A stretch of DNA of 64,000 nt from Prorocentrum cordatum (Eukaryota > Sar > Dinophyceae > Prorocentrales > Prorocentraceae). Positions 1 to 10,712 of the stretch are shown here, in pieces. The position numbers and the translations under genes are program-made. The notes below the pieces were generated by a model that saw only the letters and a program-made list of their open reading frames with translations, was not told the DNA's origin and did not search any database. The first letter of the stretch is position 1. The number at the start of each line of letters is the position of its first letter. The DNA lies in assembly GCA_963575745.1 (NCBI GenBank), contig CAUYUJ010014613.1, positions 61,548 through 125,547 on the forward strand, written 5' to 3'.

Positions 1-395
1 ACCCACGGCGGATTCAAAGGCTGCTGGGGGCTGCGATCTGTGAAAGTGTCGCCACTTTCGATGGCTGTTGAGGGGCCCAGCACAGTGGGTACTCACCGCA
101 GATTCCAATGGGACCTCGCCATCCCTGGGGGGCTGCGATCTGTGAAACTGTCGCCACTTTCGATGGCTGCTGGGGGGGCCCAGCACAGTGGGTACTCACC
201 GCAGACTCAAATCGGACCTCGCCATCCCTGGGGGGGCTGCGATCTGTGAAACTGTCGCCGCTTTCGAGAGCTGCTGAGGGGCCCAGCACAGTGGGTACTC
301 ACCGCAGACTCAAATGGGACCTCGCCATCCCTGGGGGGCTGCGATCTGTGAAACTGACGCCACTTTCGAGGGCTGCTAAGGGGCCCAGCACAGTG
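1..395. repeat. 102-bp satellite, left block
   Basis: Four tandem units start their CTGCGATCTG core near 31, 133, 237 and 339, a period of about 102 bp. Every unit carries CTGTCGCCACTTTCGAGG or a close variant. Open frames on both strands here are products of the repeat, not genes. The same satellite resumes near 890. Confidence 0.9.
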
Positions 396-890
396 GGCTT
401 CCCGCACGTCTTTCTCCTGCTCTTCGCTCCCGTCTCCCCATGTCCTCTTCGAGCCTGTAGCTGTTGCCCCTCTTTCTTGCATGGTTCTCCTGCGCATCAT
501 GCCATAGGCGCGTGTCCCAAGTAGCTTACATATCAAACAACGGATCCTGCAATTTGATTGCCCATGCAAGTTTCGGTCAACTCCTCGTTCCCCATGATAC
601 AATTGGGTTGGGTACGTCACAGGGTAATTGTTTTTTTTTTTCCCAGCCCTCCTGCGTTGGGTACTCGTTTTGAATAGAGCACTGCGGTCTCCATTCTCCT
701 CCTCCCGCCCCCCCCCCCCTCTCTTCCCTCCCCCTCTCCTCTCTTGCTTTCCTTCTCCTCCTCTTTTCGCTCCTCCTCTTCTCTTATCTTGCCTTTCACG
801 TCATCCCTGGCGGGCCGCGATCTTGCCACTCTTCCCTTCTCCTCCCCTCTCTTGCACCCCTTTTCCTCTCTTCGCTCCTCCTCTCCTCTC
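396..890. repeat. insertion in the 102-bp satellite (dispersed element plus C/T-rich DNA)
   Basis: The satellite stops after the CAGCACAGTGGG of its last unit and restarts near 890. The left half (about 410-640) matches 2080-2330: both have a C/T-rich lead containing TTCTTCGAGCCTG or a variant, then a GGGTTGGGTACGTC-CAGGGTAATT end, then a simple repeat (poly-T here, TA there). This suggests a short retroposon-like family. About 690-890 is C/T-rich low-complexity DNA. No gene is seen. Confidence 0.55.
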
Positions 891-1790
891 GGCACCACGG
901 GGGCTCAGATTAGACCTCGTCATCCCTGGGGGGGGGGGGGCTGCGATCTGCGGAACTGTCACCACTTTCGAGGGCTGCTGGTGGGTCCAGCGGAGTGAGG
1001 CACCACGGGGATTCAGATTAGACCTCGCCATCCCTGGGGGGGGGGCTGCGATCTGTGAAACTGTCGCCACTTTCGAGGGCTGCTGGTGGGTCCAGCGGAG
1101 TGAGGCACCACGGGGACTCAGATTAGACCTCGCCATCTCTGGGGGGCTGCGATCTGTCGAAAAAACTGTCACCACTTTCGAGGCTGCTGGTGGGTCCAGC
1201 GGAGTGAGGCACCACGGGGACTCAGATTAGACCTCGCCATCTCTGGGGGGCTGCGATCTGTGAAACTGTCGCCACTTTCGAGGGCTGCTGGTGGGTCCAG
1301 CGGAGTGAGGCACCACGGGGATTCAGATTAGACCTCGCCATCCCTGGGGGGCTGCGATCTGTGAAACTGTCGCCACTTTCGAGGGTTGCTGGTGGGTCCA
1401 GCGGAGTGAGGCACCACGGGGACTCAGATTAGACCTCGCCATCCCTGGGGGGGGGGGCTGCGATCTGTGAAACTGTCGCCACTTTCGAGGGCTGCTGGTG
1501 GGTCCAGCGGAGTGAGGCACCACGGGGACTCAGATTAGACCTCGCCATCTCTGGGGGGCTGCGATTTGTGAAACTGTCGCCACTTTCGAGGGCTGCTGGT
1601 GGGTCCAGCGGAGTGAGGCACCACATGCTACGAAGCCTGGCGACGTACGGCGAGGGTGATGCGATCTGCGAACCTGTCGCCACTTTCGAGGGGTGCTGGG
1701 GTGGCCAGCGGAGTGACGTCATACGGGGATTCAGATTAGACTTCGCCATCCCTGGAGGGCTGCGATCTGTGAAAATGTGTCATTTCCCGC
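890..1790. repeat. 102-bp satellite, right block
   Basis: Nine units have cores near 941, 1046, 1147, 1251, 1352, 1458, 1559, 1661 and 1760. They differ from the left block by a shared variant (GGTCCAGCGGAGTGAGGC in place of GGGCCCAGCACAGTGGG), so the two blocks are distinct subfamilies. The last two units are diverged. G runs of 6-13 in each unit cause most of the length variation. Confidence 0.9.
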
Positions 1791-2079
1791 GGGCCGCCCG
1801 CAGACCTGGCGGCGCGCCTGCGAACGTTCAGATCCCGCACTCAATGTGCAGGGATGAGGCGGGGAATCTAGCGGGCGAGCTAAGTCTCGCTCGCTTCTTG
1901 CACTTACTATAAGCAGGTTTGAGCCTGTGGAACGCTGCGACGACATGGCGCAGGCAGCGCTCAGTGTTTAGCGTGTACCTGAAAACGCGGCGCTTTTCTG
2001 TCTCCTCCCGCCACCTTCATTGTCGTCCGATTCCCCGCTTCACCTGCTCCATGCATGCTGCTGCTGCCGCGATGGCCTT
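1791..2079. other. unassigned spacer
   Basis: GC-rich non-repetitive DNA between the satellite and the second copy of the dispersed element. No frame with recognisable domains and no RNA gene was seen. Confidence 0.4.
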
Positions 2080-2308
2080 TCGCCCCCCCATTCCATCCTC
2101 CTCCTGCCCCTCGTTCCCATCCCCGTTCTTCTTCGAGCCTGGGGCCTCGATCCTCGTTCTTTCGATCGTCGTCCTGTGAGTCGTGCAACGCACGCGCGTC
2201 CCATGTAGATTGCGCAACAAATCACCGTGTCTACATTGTCGCTGTTCCTGCTAATGTTGGCCTGCTCCTCTTGCCACTTGATGCGCATGGGTTGGGTACG
2301 TCGCAGGG

Positions 2309-2330
<22 letters not shown>
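2080..2330 (+). repeat. second copy of the GGGTTGGGTACGTC dispersed element
   Basis: Similar to 410-640 in order of blocks: C/T-rich lead, CTTCGAGCCTGGGG, GCGTCCCATGTAG, then GGGTTGGGTACGTCGCAGGGTAATT-type end running into a TA microsatellite. Two copies ending in different simple repeats fit a retroposed short element, but no pol III boxes were found. Confidence 0.5.

Positions 2331-2374
<44 letters not shown>
2312..2374. repeat. (TA)n microsatellite
   Basis: About 63 bp of alternating T and A with one phase slip near 2349, at the 3' edge of the dispersed element. Confidence 0.95.
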
Positions 2375-3140
2375 CTCAGACGCACCTCTCCGAGGGAGTA
2401 GAGCTCAGAGGCGATTAATGCGTCCGTCGTTCGCGATTTTTCTGGCCGTTTCGCTCGGGACATCCTCGACATTCTGAAAATCGGTGGCACCCCTCACGCA
2501 GATCGTGACGCCAGGGTCCAAAAACACATAGGATTTCCAACAGTTTATCATAAAACCTTCAAAAACACATGGTAATTTCAATGATTTTGACTCCGATTCT
2601 CAGAGAATGGCGGTTTCGCCTGAGACATCCTCCCAAAATCGAGCCCCAGACCCCTCCTCGGAGCCTCCTGGGGGCCTCCTGGAACCTCCTGGGGCCTCCT
2701 GGGGCTTTCTGGACCTTCTGGTACCCCAGACCCCGCCTCGGAGCCTCCTGGAGTTCTCCTGGGCCTGCTGAGGCCGCCTGGGGCCTCCTGGGGCCTCCTG
2801 GGGCTTCAGAACTACATGCACACACAGAGACACAAATCACGCCCAACACATCACACGCTAGACAAACATAACATACACACACACACACACGACAACACGC
2901 AAAAAGCACGCACCACACAAAGCACACATCACACACACACAACACTCACAATCCTGGGGCCTCCTGGAGCCTCTTCTGGTATCCAAGTCGGGCCTCCTGA
3001 GGCTTCCTGGGGGGCCCTGGTACACACATCGCAAGGTGTGGCAACCCTACTTGCGCTCGAGTGCGACTTCGCTGTTGCATGTCACTCCTGCTTCAAACGC
3101 CCCTTCAGCTTGTTGTATGAGCCTGGGCACACACGTGCCA

Positions 3141-3145
<5 letters not shown>
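2375..3145. repeat. GGCCTCCTGG minisatellite with an internal CA-rich tract
   Basis: About 2655-2812 and 2952-3020 are degenerate repeats of GGCCTCCTGGGGCCTCCTGG. Between them, 2815-2945 is rich in CACACA. The same minisatellite occurs in the opposite orientation at 15005-15295. Nothing gene-like is seen. Confidence 0.75.

Positions 3146-3186
<41 letters not shown>
3146..3186. repeat. (TA)n microsatellite
   Basis: About 41 bp of TA directly upstream of the first LINE-like sequence, so it may sit at the LINE 5' boundary. Confidence 0.95.
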
Positions 3187-3189
<3 letters not shown>

Positions 3190-3499
3190 ATAGATTGGAA
3201 GCTTAATAGACAATGCTCGCAGGGCGATGCTGGATTACCATCGGGGCGCTCTGGCGGAGCTGGAGCACATATTTCGCGAGCTGCTCCAAGATCGTTCTCC
3301 AGAATTTGCTACCCCGAGGCCTCGAGGAGAATACTGCGAGGGCGAGGAGATAACGATGGCAATCGCAGGCAGGGGCACGGAGACTGCGACAAGGAACGGG
3401 CGATATCAGTGAAAAGGTTGGATTACCACTGCCGATATCACGTGACGTTCGGGAGTGCAAGAGAGCCGTTCGAGGCATGGTCGTTGGACCCCATCCCCT

Positions 3500-4115
3500 C
3501 GGTCGTCATATTCCAAGAACTTCATGCGGGTGAGGATCGCACTCCTGATCTTCAGAAGCGGGCGAGGGATGATGGTTATCACGGACTCTGGTGCCCGCCG
3601 AAGGGAGGCACTTGAGGTTTGGCGATTCTGTGCAAGACCAGCATCGTCATCACGAATCCGCCCCTACATAAGAATTGTATCTTGGAAGCTGGGAGTGCCA
3701 TGGCGGCTCACACATTCTGGGGGCCTAAGGGTGGCGTCGTTTACATCACAATGTATCTGGTAAGCATGAATGGTTGAAGCGTGAGATGGCTGAAGGCCCT
3801 GGAAGAGTATCTCACCGAGCTCGACATTGGTGGATCTGACTAGATAGCGGGCGGCGATTTCAATATCACAAGGGCCGCGCTGCCCACCGAGGGCCCTGCT
3901 TGGATTGAATTTGTAAAAGGACTTCTCCGAATGCCGAATGCAACGGCGTGCAAACCGCCTGGTAGGAAGGAGTTCACGATTGATTGTTTCTTGGTCTGCG
4001 AGAGCGTTGGGGGCTCGGTGGCTACACCTGTGGTGGATGAGGTGTGTCCTATTCGCACGCATCGGCCAGTGGCGCTCCCATTCTCCGCCACAGAAGCTCA
4101 TGCCGAATTCATGGT
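3500..4115 (+). pseudogene. LINE AP-endonuclease domain, broken
   Basis: In family members this endonuclease nicks target DNA to prime reverse transcription. The sequence keeps VVIFQELH (3502-3525; QExH is a catalytic signature), GGDFN (3850-3864) and THRPV (4057-4071, the last catalytic-His region). All are in plus frame 1, but that frame has a TGA at 3613-3615 and a TAG at 3841-3843. Part of the middle (GPKGGVVYIT, near 3720-3750) reads in another frame. At least two nonsense changes and frameshifts make it non-functional. The assignment rests on motif order and has no competing explanation. Confidence 0.8.
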
Positions 4116-4899
4116 GATGGACGCGCCGTGTGGGGCCCCCATTCGGCCCCTCCCTGGCCGCGCGCGTCGGGTGGCGGCTGGGCAAGGGCTGAACAGCTTA
4201 TTGATGCTGCTACAGATGCGGATGCGCTTGCATTGGCTTGGGACCAGCTGCTGGTTGCTACGACATATTGGGTGCCAAGCGTCTGGCGTATGCTGGAAGG
4301 CTGGGACCGGCCAGAACTAAGACGATCAAGGCGGGATGGGTCCCACCTGCAAAGAGGCGAAGATTGGGGCCAAAATTGCAAGCTTGGTTGGCGGCGTCGA
4401 GATGGGCTAAGCACTGCATGGCGACGAGAACAACGGTGTGTAACATGTCGCAGCAGTGGAGAGTGGCGGACGCAGTATGCGAGTTGTCGAATGATCAGCA
4501 CAGACGCTCCGTGGATATTTGGATCGAACTGCAGCGTTTCTTTTCGAGAGTACGCCGACGCAGGGGCGCGCTGCAATGCCTCGACGAGTGGGTAGTCAAG
4601 TTCGTTACGATGGGCCCCGAGATATTTTGGGTCGATATCTTCGCGGAGGATGTCTATGAGATCGTGGAAAGGGCCGACGCCCAGCATCAGGAGAAGGTAA
4701 ATTAAGGCTTTGACGGGTGGAAGCAGCGGGCGCAGGACTCCTTCCCAAAAAGGGGCTGGAAGGGCACGCCGCTACACAAAAGTGCAAGTGGCGCAAGAAA
4801 GGCTGGAACCCCGATGGCCTGATGAAGAAGTGCCGGCCCCAAGGGGACCGGCGGAGGAGGCCATGGACCCCTGGGAAAACATCTGGAACCGACATCAGT
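4116..4899 (+). pseudogene. LINE linker between endonuclease and reverse transcriptase
   Basis: Dinoflagellate LINEs have a poorly conserved linker here. Open stretches lie in two frames: about 4150-4320 (frame 3) and 4238-4705 (frame 2, rich in Arg, Lys and Trp), with a shift between them. No domain is recognised in it. Position between two clear LINE domains is the main support. Confidence 0.5.
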
Positions 4900-5757
4900 T
4901 TATGCCCATGGAAGTTCCTGGAGATGCACATAGTCGGCCAGAGTTACATCGGATCACGGTGCGTATGATGATTGACGCGATTTCGACCTCTCCTGATCAT
5001 GCGGCGGTTGGGCAAACTCGTATAGCGCCGAAGACCTCATTGCAGTTGTCTTTCGTGGGATTGCGCACTATGGCGGGACTTTTCATGAAATGCGAACAAT
5101 TTCTTACGTGCCCATCGGCAGGAATCTGGAACATCATGGTGCGGTTGTCAAAGCCTGGAGGAGAATGCCGTTTGATCGCGTTGATAAATGCCCTGGTGCG
5201 AACAGGGGACGTGTGCGATCGGATATTTCCAAGAGTTGGCTGGTGAGCAATCCGTCAGCAGATCTTTGGGGGTGCGGCACTGGCAGATCTTCGACAGACT
5301 GTGCATTGCACAAGCGGAGTTGGCGATTGCATCGGAAGAGTCGAGTGACACGGCCATGTTAGATGCGCGCAAATGCTACGAGTTGGTTAAGGGCGACCTG
5401 CTCTTCCTGGAGGCCAGGGAGCTTAAGTGTAACTTGAGGCTGCTCTGGATGTTGCTACAGGTGTATCACATGCCCCGATGTGTGTAAGCGTTCGGCTCGC
5501 TGAATAGAACGGTCACCACAGCGCGAAGTATGTTGGCTGGGTGCGCGCATGCCACTGCTATCTTACGTGTGCTCCTCTGGCGGGTGCTGGGGGAACTACG
5601 AGGGCCATCTATTACACCGCGAAGGCTGGTGCATGAAATTGCGGTGCTGTGGGCGGGGTGCATCCAGGAGGGTGGCGACGAGATCTGGAACGCGGTGGCG
5701 GTTTTCAAATGGACAGTGCTCAAATGGGGCCTAATTGTTGAGACGGACAAGTAAGGT
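4900..5757 (+). pseudogene. LINE reverse transcriptase domain, broken and active-site dead
   Basis: The fingers motif KPGGECR (5151-5171) reads in frame 3. A shift into frame 1 occurs near 5190-5250. Motif A reads LDARKCYE (5359-5382) and keeps the first catalytic Asp. AGCAHAT (5536-5556) matches the motif B region of these elements. The place of the catalytic YVDD box is taken by LVHE (5626-5637), so both metal-binding aspartates are gone. An in-frame TAA lies at 5485-5487 between motifs A and B. The family copies its own RNA into DNA at the nicked target; this copy cannot. Confidence 0.85.
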
Positions 5758-6869
5758 TTTCTGGGGTCTTCCCATCAGGTTGCCAGGAAGTGCAAAGAAA
5801 GGTCAAGCAGGACAATTGGGCATCGAACATTTGCATTGGATTCGCAATCTTGGTCGTGAGTTATGTGGTGGTAAGCGCACGAGGACGCAGCTTAAGATCA
5901 GGATGCAGGGCGCGATGGCCAGAACAACTCGGCTCATGCGACTTCGTGGGGCGGTTGGCGGCAGATCATGGAGCGGGGGTCTCAGGAGGCAGCGACCAAC
6001 GCCTGCAGCAGCTACGGGGGTTTGCTGGCAGTCTGGCAGGTGCTAGGATGCATGTGGGCTTCGCTGACAGCGTCTTTGATTACGCAAAAGAACAGGTACT
6101 GCGATCCGATCTTCGCAGCCGCGGTTGGCTTGGCGACGCGATGCGCTGGGTCGATCTGGGATCAGAGATGCCCCTCGGGCAAACTTGAGAGGGCCTGGCA
6201 GTGCATGTGTGCTCGATTTAGAGAACGGCCAGGAAGTATCATCACATGGTCCATGGTCAGAGGGCCAATTGCTGGGGCTTGGTGCGGTCTCAACTGGATG
6301 GGCTGAGACGTGCTATCTTCGGCGATGGTGCTGCTTCCTACATGCTCTACATGCCCGCAGGAAGTGAAGAGGCTACTTCGAGGAATCGAACGATGGGAGC
6401 ACAAGAAGCAATGATGCCACCACAACGTCGGCACCAGCGTTGGCGCGCCATTCTGGCGTAGGGTCATGAGGGCTATTGTGGCGGGATCCAAGGCGGCGGT
6501 CGGCAAGGCTTGCCAGGCTGGCTGTATTCGGGCGCTGTGGAGTGGCGCGCCGCGGACGCAGTCACCGATGTATCCCGTGGGCCTTGCTCGAGAAGAATCT
6601 TGTCGCGTGTGCCAGTGGCCCCCTGATGCGCCAAGGCATCGATTTCACGCGCGCCCTGGGGTTATGGATGGGGTGGGCCAGAGCGAGGGATCAGAGCTGC
6701 CTGAGACGCTGCTAGAAGTGCAGAAGTGGCTGGAGGACAAAGGGTACCATAATGGACAAGGCAAACCTGACTGCGAGACGCTGGGGCTATCGGTAGGACT
6801 ACCAACGCTACCGCCGCCTGCTGACACCCCTGTTACTCAAGCGCTAGTCTTCCTCTGGGGCGACTGGGC
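5758..6869 (+). pseudogene. LINE thumb/connection region, frameshifted
   Basis: RNLGREL and an Arg-rich stretch (about 5850-5960, frame 2) are followed by a block containing DPIFAAAVGLAT (near 6098-6135, frame 1). Both resemble the conserved region after the reverse transcriptase of dinoflagellate LINEs. The frame changes at least twice. No complete domain is left. Confidence 0.6.
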
Positions 6870-7231
6870 GTCAGACGCATCCGGATGGTCGGGTGCTATC
6901 TTCACTGATGGATCTGGGCATGGGTCTTCTATTTCTGAATTATGCAGGTGCGGTTGGTCAGCGATGCAAGTGCATGAACAAGTGAGGAAGATATTCAGTA
7001 CTGTGAAAAGGGAGGCAGCCTGCAGTCGCTTGGACGTCAGCACATAAGGACGTCGACGAGTACCTGCAAATGGGTTTGCATCCTATACGGTGGCATGGCA
7101 ATTTGTGGGCAGACTACTTCGCAAAGGAAGGAACACTCACGCATCGAGCGTCGAGAGTCTTAACGGACATCTCCCAGGCGGAATTGAGGCACCACCAGAA
7201 GTTCAACCAATACTTCTCCCGTGTCATGTAA
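6870..7231 (+). pseudogene. LINE RNase H domain, frameshifted
   Basis: TDGSG (6904-6918, frame 1) is the first catalytic-Asp motif of RNase H. WTSAHK (7031-7048) and WADYFAK (7106-7126) are the C-terminal motifs but read in frame 2, so a frameshift lies between about 6990 and 7030. The frame ends at TAA 7229-7231. The family enzyme removes the RNA strand of the RNA-DNA hybrid during retrotransposition. Confidence 0.8.
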
Positions 7232-7844
7232 TAGATGGTCATGGAAGGTGCTTGGAAAAGGACCCAGATCTACTACCGAAGCCACGGAAGTTTCGGGCGC
7301 CACTGCAGTTGGCCATGCGGGAGCATCGATTCGTGGAGCTGAAGGGCTGCTACATGCGATGCATGCGATGTGGCAAGGGCGCGAAAAGGACATAATATAA
7401 AGGCCAACCTTCAGTCGACTACTTACGTGCCGACGGAGCTCGGGCGCTTCAGGTGTCAAGCCCAGATCGACTACGTTGGTCAGGCAGAGATCCCTACTAG
7501 ACAGTTCGAGGCAATGACCCATGCAATGCTAGGAGCTGACCGAGTGTTGTGGGGAAGACCTACGATGGTGGAGGACGTGTTCGAGGAGAGGAGCTCGCAC
7601 TGTCTTTTCAACGCGGGTCGGCGTGCCGAAGGTGTTTTTTGTCGGCGAAGCCTCTTCGTGCTCGTCAGAATTATTGCAGCGATGTGTTGGAGGCCAACTG
7701 TTGTGTACTACCACTGCCTACGGCAAGCAGAACGTGAGGAAGCTGGAGCGTCTCCTCGATGGTCGGTACCCAGTTTCGGGAGCAGTGCTGAAGCCCGTTG
7801 AGGCCGGTTCGGCGACCTGATCGACAGGATACCTTTCTCAGATG
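7232..7844 (+). pseudogene. LINE C-terminal remnant with Cys-rich motif
   Basis: After RNase H, frame 1 has HRFVELKGCYMRCMRCGKG (about 7324-7380), a possible zinc-knuckle of the kind found at the end of these proteins. From about 7400 to 7800 short frames remain open but no domain is recognised. Confidence 0.45.
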
Positions 7845-8275
7845 GCCACGCCCCCTTCGTTGCGGCGGATGTGCGTGAGCACTCTTCTGGCGGGCTGATG
7901 GTGTCAGCCCGCTTGGCGGCTGAGGGGGTGTTGAGGCCCTTTCATACTCGTACGAGGTCAAGCACCTGAGCTGCCTCCTTTCTCTTTTTTGCCGCACCCC
8001 CTTCGTTTCAGCGGATGAGCGGAAGCTCTCGTCTGGTGGCTGACGGTGTCAGCACACTTGGCCGCTGAGGGGGTGTTGGGGCCGTGCAATTATATACGTG
8101 GTCGCGGATGTGGCGGCCGTCTCTTCTGGCCACACCCCCTTCTTTGCAGCGGGAACGAAAGCTCTCTTCTGGTGGCTGATGGTGTCAGTACACTTGGCCG
8201 CTGAGGGGCTTCTGGGGCCTTCGTGCTCCCAGGAGGTCGTGTACCTGAGCGACCTCGCAGTACTGGTTTCTGAAT
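7845..8275 (+). repeat. three tandem repeats in the LINE 3' region
   Basis: Units start near 7845, 7993 and 8129 (about 136-148 bp). Each has a CACCCCCTTC-type start, CTGGYGGCTGAYGGTGTCAG and a GCCGCTGAGGG block. They precede a T-rich stretch near 8305-8325 that may be the element's 3' end. Confidence 0.8.
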
Positions 8276-8463
8276 ATTGATGATGTCTGGAGATTGTCTG
8301 GGTAATTTATATTTGTTTTTTTGATGGTGGTTGTGAGAAGTACCTCTGGTCTTCTACGACGACCACATGTACTGGGTGTTCGCGCCCTGAGGGCCGCGGC
8401 TGGCGGCCAGGTGGACAGACGATGAACTCGAGCGTGCCCGTCTTCGGGCTCTCCGATGCGCTC

Positions 8464-8523
8464 GCGGAGGAGGAGGAGGAGGAGGAGGAGGAGGAGGAGG
8501 AGGAGGAGGAGGAGGGGGAGGGA
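8464..8523. repeat. (GGA)n microsatellite
   Basis: About 60 bp of GGA. Similar runs are dotted through the window. Confidence 0.95.
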
Positions 8524-8626
8524 GGACCGAGGAGACTTTGGACGTTGGTGGGGCGTCTCTGAAAGTCCTTTGTGGTTCGTTTCCTCTAGGTGGTGGCGAC
8601 CCCCTAGTCATCCGGAGATCCAGCAC

Positions 8627-8752
8627 TGCGAAACAGTTGCGACATCGCCAGAAATCACGACTGGAGCCCTGCACCCATCTTTCTGCGGCATTTTTCGAGC
8701 CGGATCGATCTGTGAGGGACCCTGGGCTCGCAACTGGGCGGAAACGCCCAGC
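8627..8752 (+). repeat. dispersed element R1, copy 1
   Basis: About 125 bp containing GAGCCGGATCGATCTG and CCATCTTTCTGC. It matches 19661-19796 in the same orientation, and 10595-10712, 29976-30100 and 55851-55995 in reverse complement. No terminal repeats or pol III boxes were recognised. Short open frames inside it are not convincing. Confidence 0.75.
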
Positions 8753-8971
8753 GTGAAAACACAGCACGGCCGAATCTGAGCCCAGCCATGCGAGGTCTTG
8801 ATTTCCAATACGCGGTCGCCATCAATCCCGATCCTTTCCCCCTGGTCTTCACCCGAATTGTTCTTTGATTGTCCTGGTGCCCGGGGAGGGCCCCCAGAGG
8901 CCGAAAATGGGGGAAAACCGTCCGTCGTGATTTTTTCACGACGCGAGCATGTCTGGGAGGGGACCCCCTTT
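8753..8971. other. unassigned spacer
   Basis: Non-repetitive GC-rich DNA between R1 and the MITE. No gene or RNA is seen. Confidence 0.4.
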
Positions 8972-9206
8972 TTGAACAGGGACCAGCCGTCCAGGCATTG
9001 CTGTAGGCGTGCCACGACATGTCCGTGTAACAAAAGAGTGCTCCAGGAGCGAAAGCAATGCTCTTAGGACATCAAGCCGATGCATTCAGACAAGACGGTC
9101 TCAGCCAGACATGTTCCGAGAACACTTCGTGGAAGCCACCGAAGGCTCTTAAGGACCTTCTCTGGCGGGCCTGCAGGCAGGCTGGGACGCCTCGCCACTG
9201 CTTGAC
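8972..9206. mobile_element. MITE, copy 1
   Basis: A non-coding element with imperfect inverted ends. The left end (TTGAACAGGGACCAGCCGTC) and the reverse complement of the right end (ending CGCCACTGCTTGA) share the GTCCnGGCnT..CC pattern seen in the other two copies (29458-29693 and 55632-55778). This copy is the most diverged in its internal TTCTTAGAAC-like part (9100-9165). Confidence 0.7.
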
Positions 9207-9329
9207 CTTTGGCGGTGCCCGGGGGGCCAGACTTTTGAGAGCTCGGGGAGCGCGGCGCCGCGGCGCCGGGAGCGGGCGGCAGCCGCTGCAGGATCTCCTC
9301 GAGGTATGCTGCTCCCATCGGTGCTTCAG

Positions 9330-9500
9330 GGCCACATCCCAGACATGATTTCGAGCGTCCAGAGGAGTATCGAAGCAGTGTCGAACGAGCATCGCCTCCC
9401 GGGGCCCGACACGTACAAATCCCCTCAAGCCTTGGTACCTTTCTGGGTGCTCGCAAGTCTTTCTTGTGGCCAAAGCTGCAGTAGGTTGGAACGTCCCAAT
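9330..9500 (-). repeat. dispersed element R2, copy 1
   Basis: About 170 bp starting CCACATCCCAGACATGATTTC and ending GTAGGTTGGAACGTC. It matches 9707-9880 and 55259-55450. On the minus strand one frame stays open in all three copies and gives a similar peptide (Thr-Arg-Lys near the start, FDT in the middle, ARNxVWDV-like end in two copies), which is why the strand is given as minus. Confidence 0.7.
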
Positions 9501-9706
9501 CCTCGAGCAGGAGGCCGTGCTCGTGGAGCGTGCCTATCACCACGGCGTCCGCCGCCTCCCAGCCTCCCGGGGCGTGCGCGGCGCCCCTGTGGCTTGCGGG
9601 GGGGGGGGCGCTGGCCTCCGCCCCCTGCATCAGCTCCTGGAGCTTCGCGCGGCCTGCTTGGATCGGCGCTGGGCCCCCCTGGTGTTGTGCTGCTGCCCTC
9701 GCACTC
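9501..9706. other. GC-rich spacer between R2 copies
   Basis: Very GC-rich with a run of G near 9600. The few bases before each R2 copy (GCTGCT-CC-TC-G..CT-CAAGG) are also alike, so the two R2 copies may be an old tandem duplication. No gene is seen. Confidence 0.4.
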
Positions 9707-9880
9707 AAGGACCACATCCCAGACATAATTTCGAGCTCCCAGAAAAGAGTGTCGAAAGAGTGTCGAAAGAGTGTCGAAAGAGTGTCTCCCAGGGCCCGAC
9801 ACGTGAAAACCCTCGAGTTTTGGGGTGCGCTCGAAATTCTTTCTGGTGGTCAAGGCTAAAGTAGGTTGGAACATCATAAC
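9707..9880 (-). repeat. dispersed element R2, copy 2
   Basis: Starts AAGGACCACATCCCAGACAT and ends GTAGGTTGGAACATCATAAC. It contains four tandem copies of GAGTGTCGAAA near 9748-9790, where copy 3 also has several. The minus-strand frame is open through the element. Confidence 0.75.
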
Positions 9881-10594
9881 CCTGGTGGCGCCTCCAGCGC
9901 CGCCCCTGGCGCGCGCCATCTTGGAGGACATCGATCAAAGAAGAGGGGAGCTCCTTTTAGCCCTGCCCACCCCAAGAGGCCCAAATGGAGCCAAAACCAT
10001 AGTAAAACATATGATGCTGGCTTCCTTTCCGAGGCCGCTTTGGGCGCTCTAACCACTCGCGACCGGCGCCTGGGAGGGGGTTCCAGCGCCGCTCTAGAAG
10101 TACGCGCCGCGCGCAGCTCCGACAATTTGTGCCGATGCTGTCTCTTCCTCGACGGACGCCTCAAACCTCGCTCCCCCTGGAACCTGCGGCCAGGAACTTT
10201 TGCTGAGCGGACAGCGTGTCGCTCCACTCCGCGGGGCAGGAGGCTCGGGCAAACTTGGGACGTTGACGCTTGGGACTGGGGATGTGGATAGCGGGTCGCG
10301 CCGAAGCGTGGTGGGCCAGGACCGGCGGCGCGACACCGCAGGCCAAAAACTTCCTGACCGTGTGCGCCCTCAGAGCTGGGCTGTGCAAATGTTTCACTCG
10401 GGGATGGACAAATCTCCCTTTAGTAAACCTCCCCTTAGTGAAAACGGCCTGGGACCGAAACCGACGGACCTGGACCCGCAAACACGACGGCCGCGACGCC
10501 CTCGCGCGAACCGAAAACGGCCAATTCCTTAATCGACGTGTCAGGGTAGGAGGTCTATCCACCTCAGATTCACAACAGGCGTTGTCGCCTGGTT
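9881..10594. other. unassigned GC-rich stretch
   Basis: Overlapping open frames on both strands reflect base composition. A short direct repeat, CCTTTAGTAAACCTCCCCTTAGTG, is split around 10416-10440. No domain, RNA or repeat family was recognised. Confidence 0.4.
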
Positions 10595-10712
10595 TTGGGC
10601 CCCGGGGCCTGCACAGGTCGATTCGGGTAGAAAAACGGCCTAGAAAGATGGGGTCCAAGGCTCTGGTCGTGCTGTTTCGCGGCGTAGCAACTTTGTCGCA
10701 ACGCCAGATCGC
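10595..10712 (-). repeat. dispersed element R1, copy 3 (reverse)
   Basis: Reads as the reverse complement of copy 1: CAGGTCGATTCGGGTAGAAA, then AAAGATGGGGTCCA, then TTTGTCGCAACGCC. It is moderately diverged. Confidence 0.65.

Larger units (their letters stand above)
3190..8330 (+). mobile_element. decayed dinoflagellate-type LINE retrotransposon
   Basis: The domains follow the order AP endonuclease (about 3500-4110), linker, reverse transcriptase (about 4900-5760), RNase H (about 6870-7231), a Cys-rich tail (7320-7395) and a 3' region with three tandem repeats (7845-8275). This is the order of LINEs common in dinoflagellate genomes. The reading frame switches among all three plus frames and meets stops, so no full protein is encoded. 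The 5' end is not clear; similarity to an endonuclease starts near 3500 and the TA run ends at 3186. No target-site duplication was identified. Confidence 0.85.
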
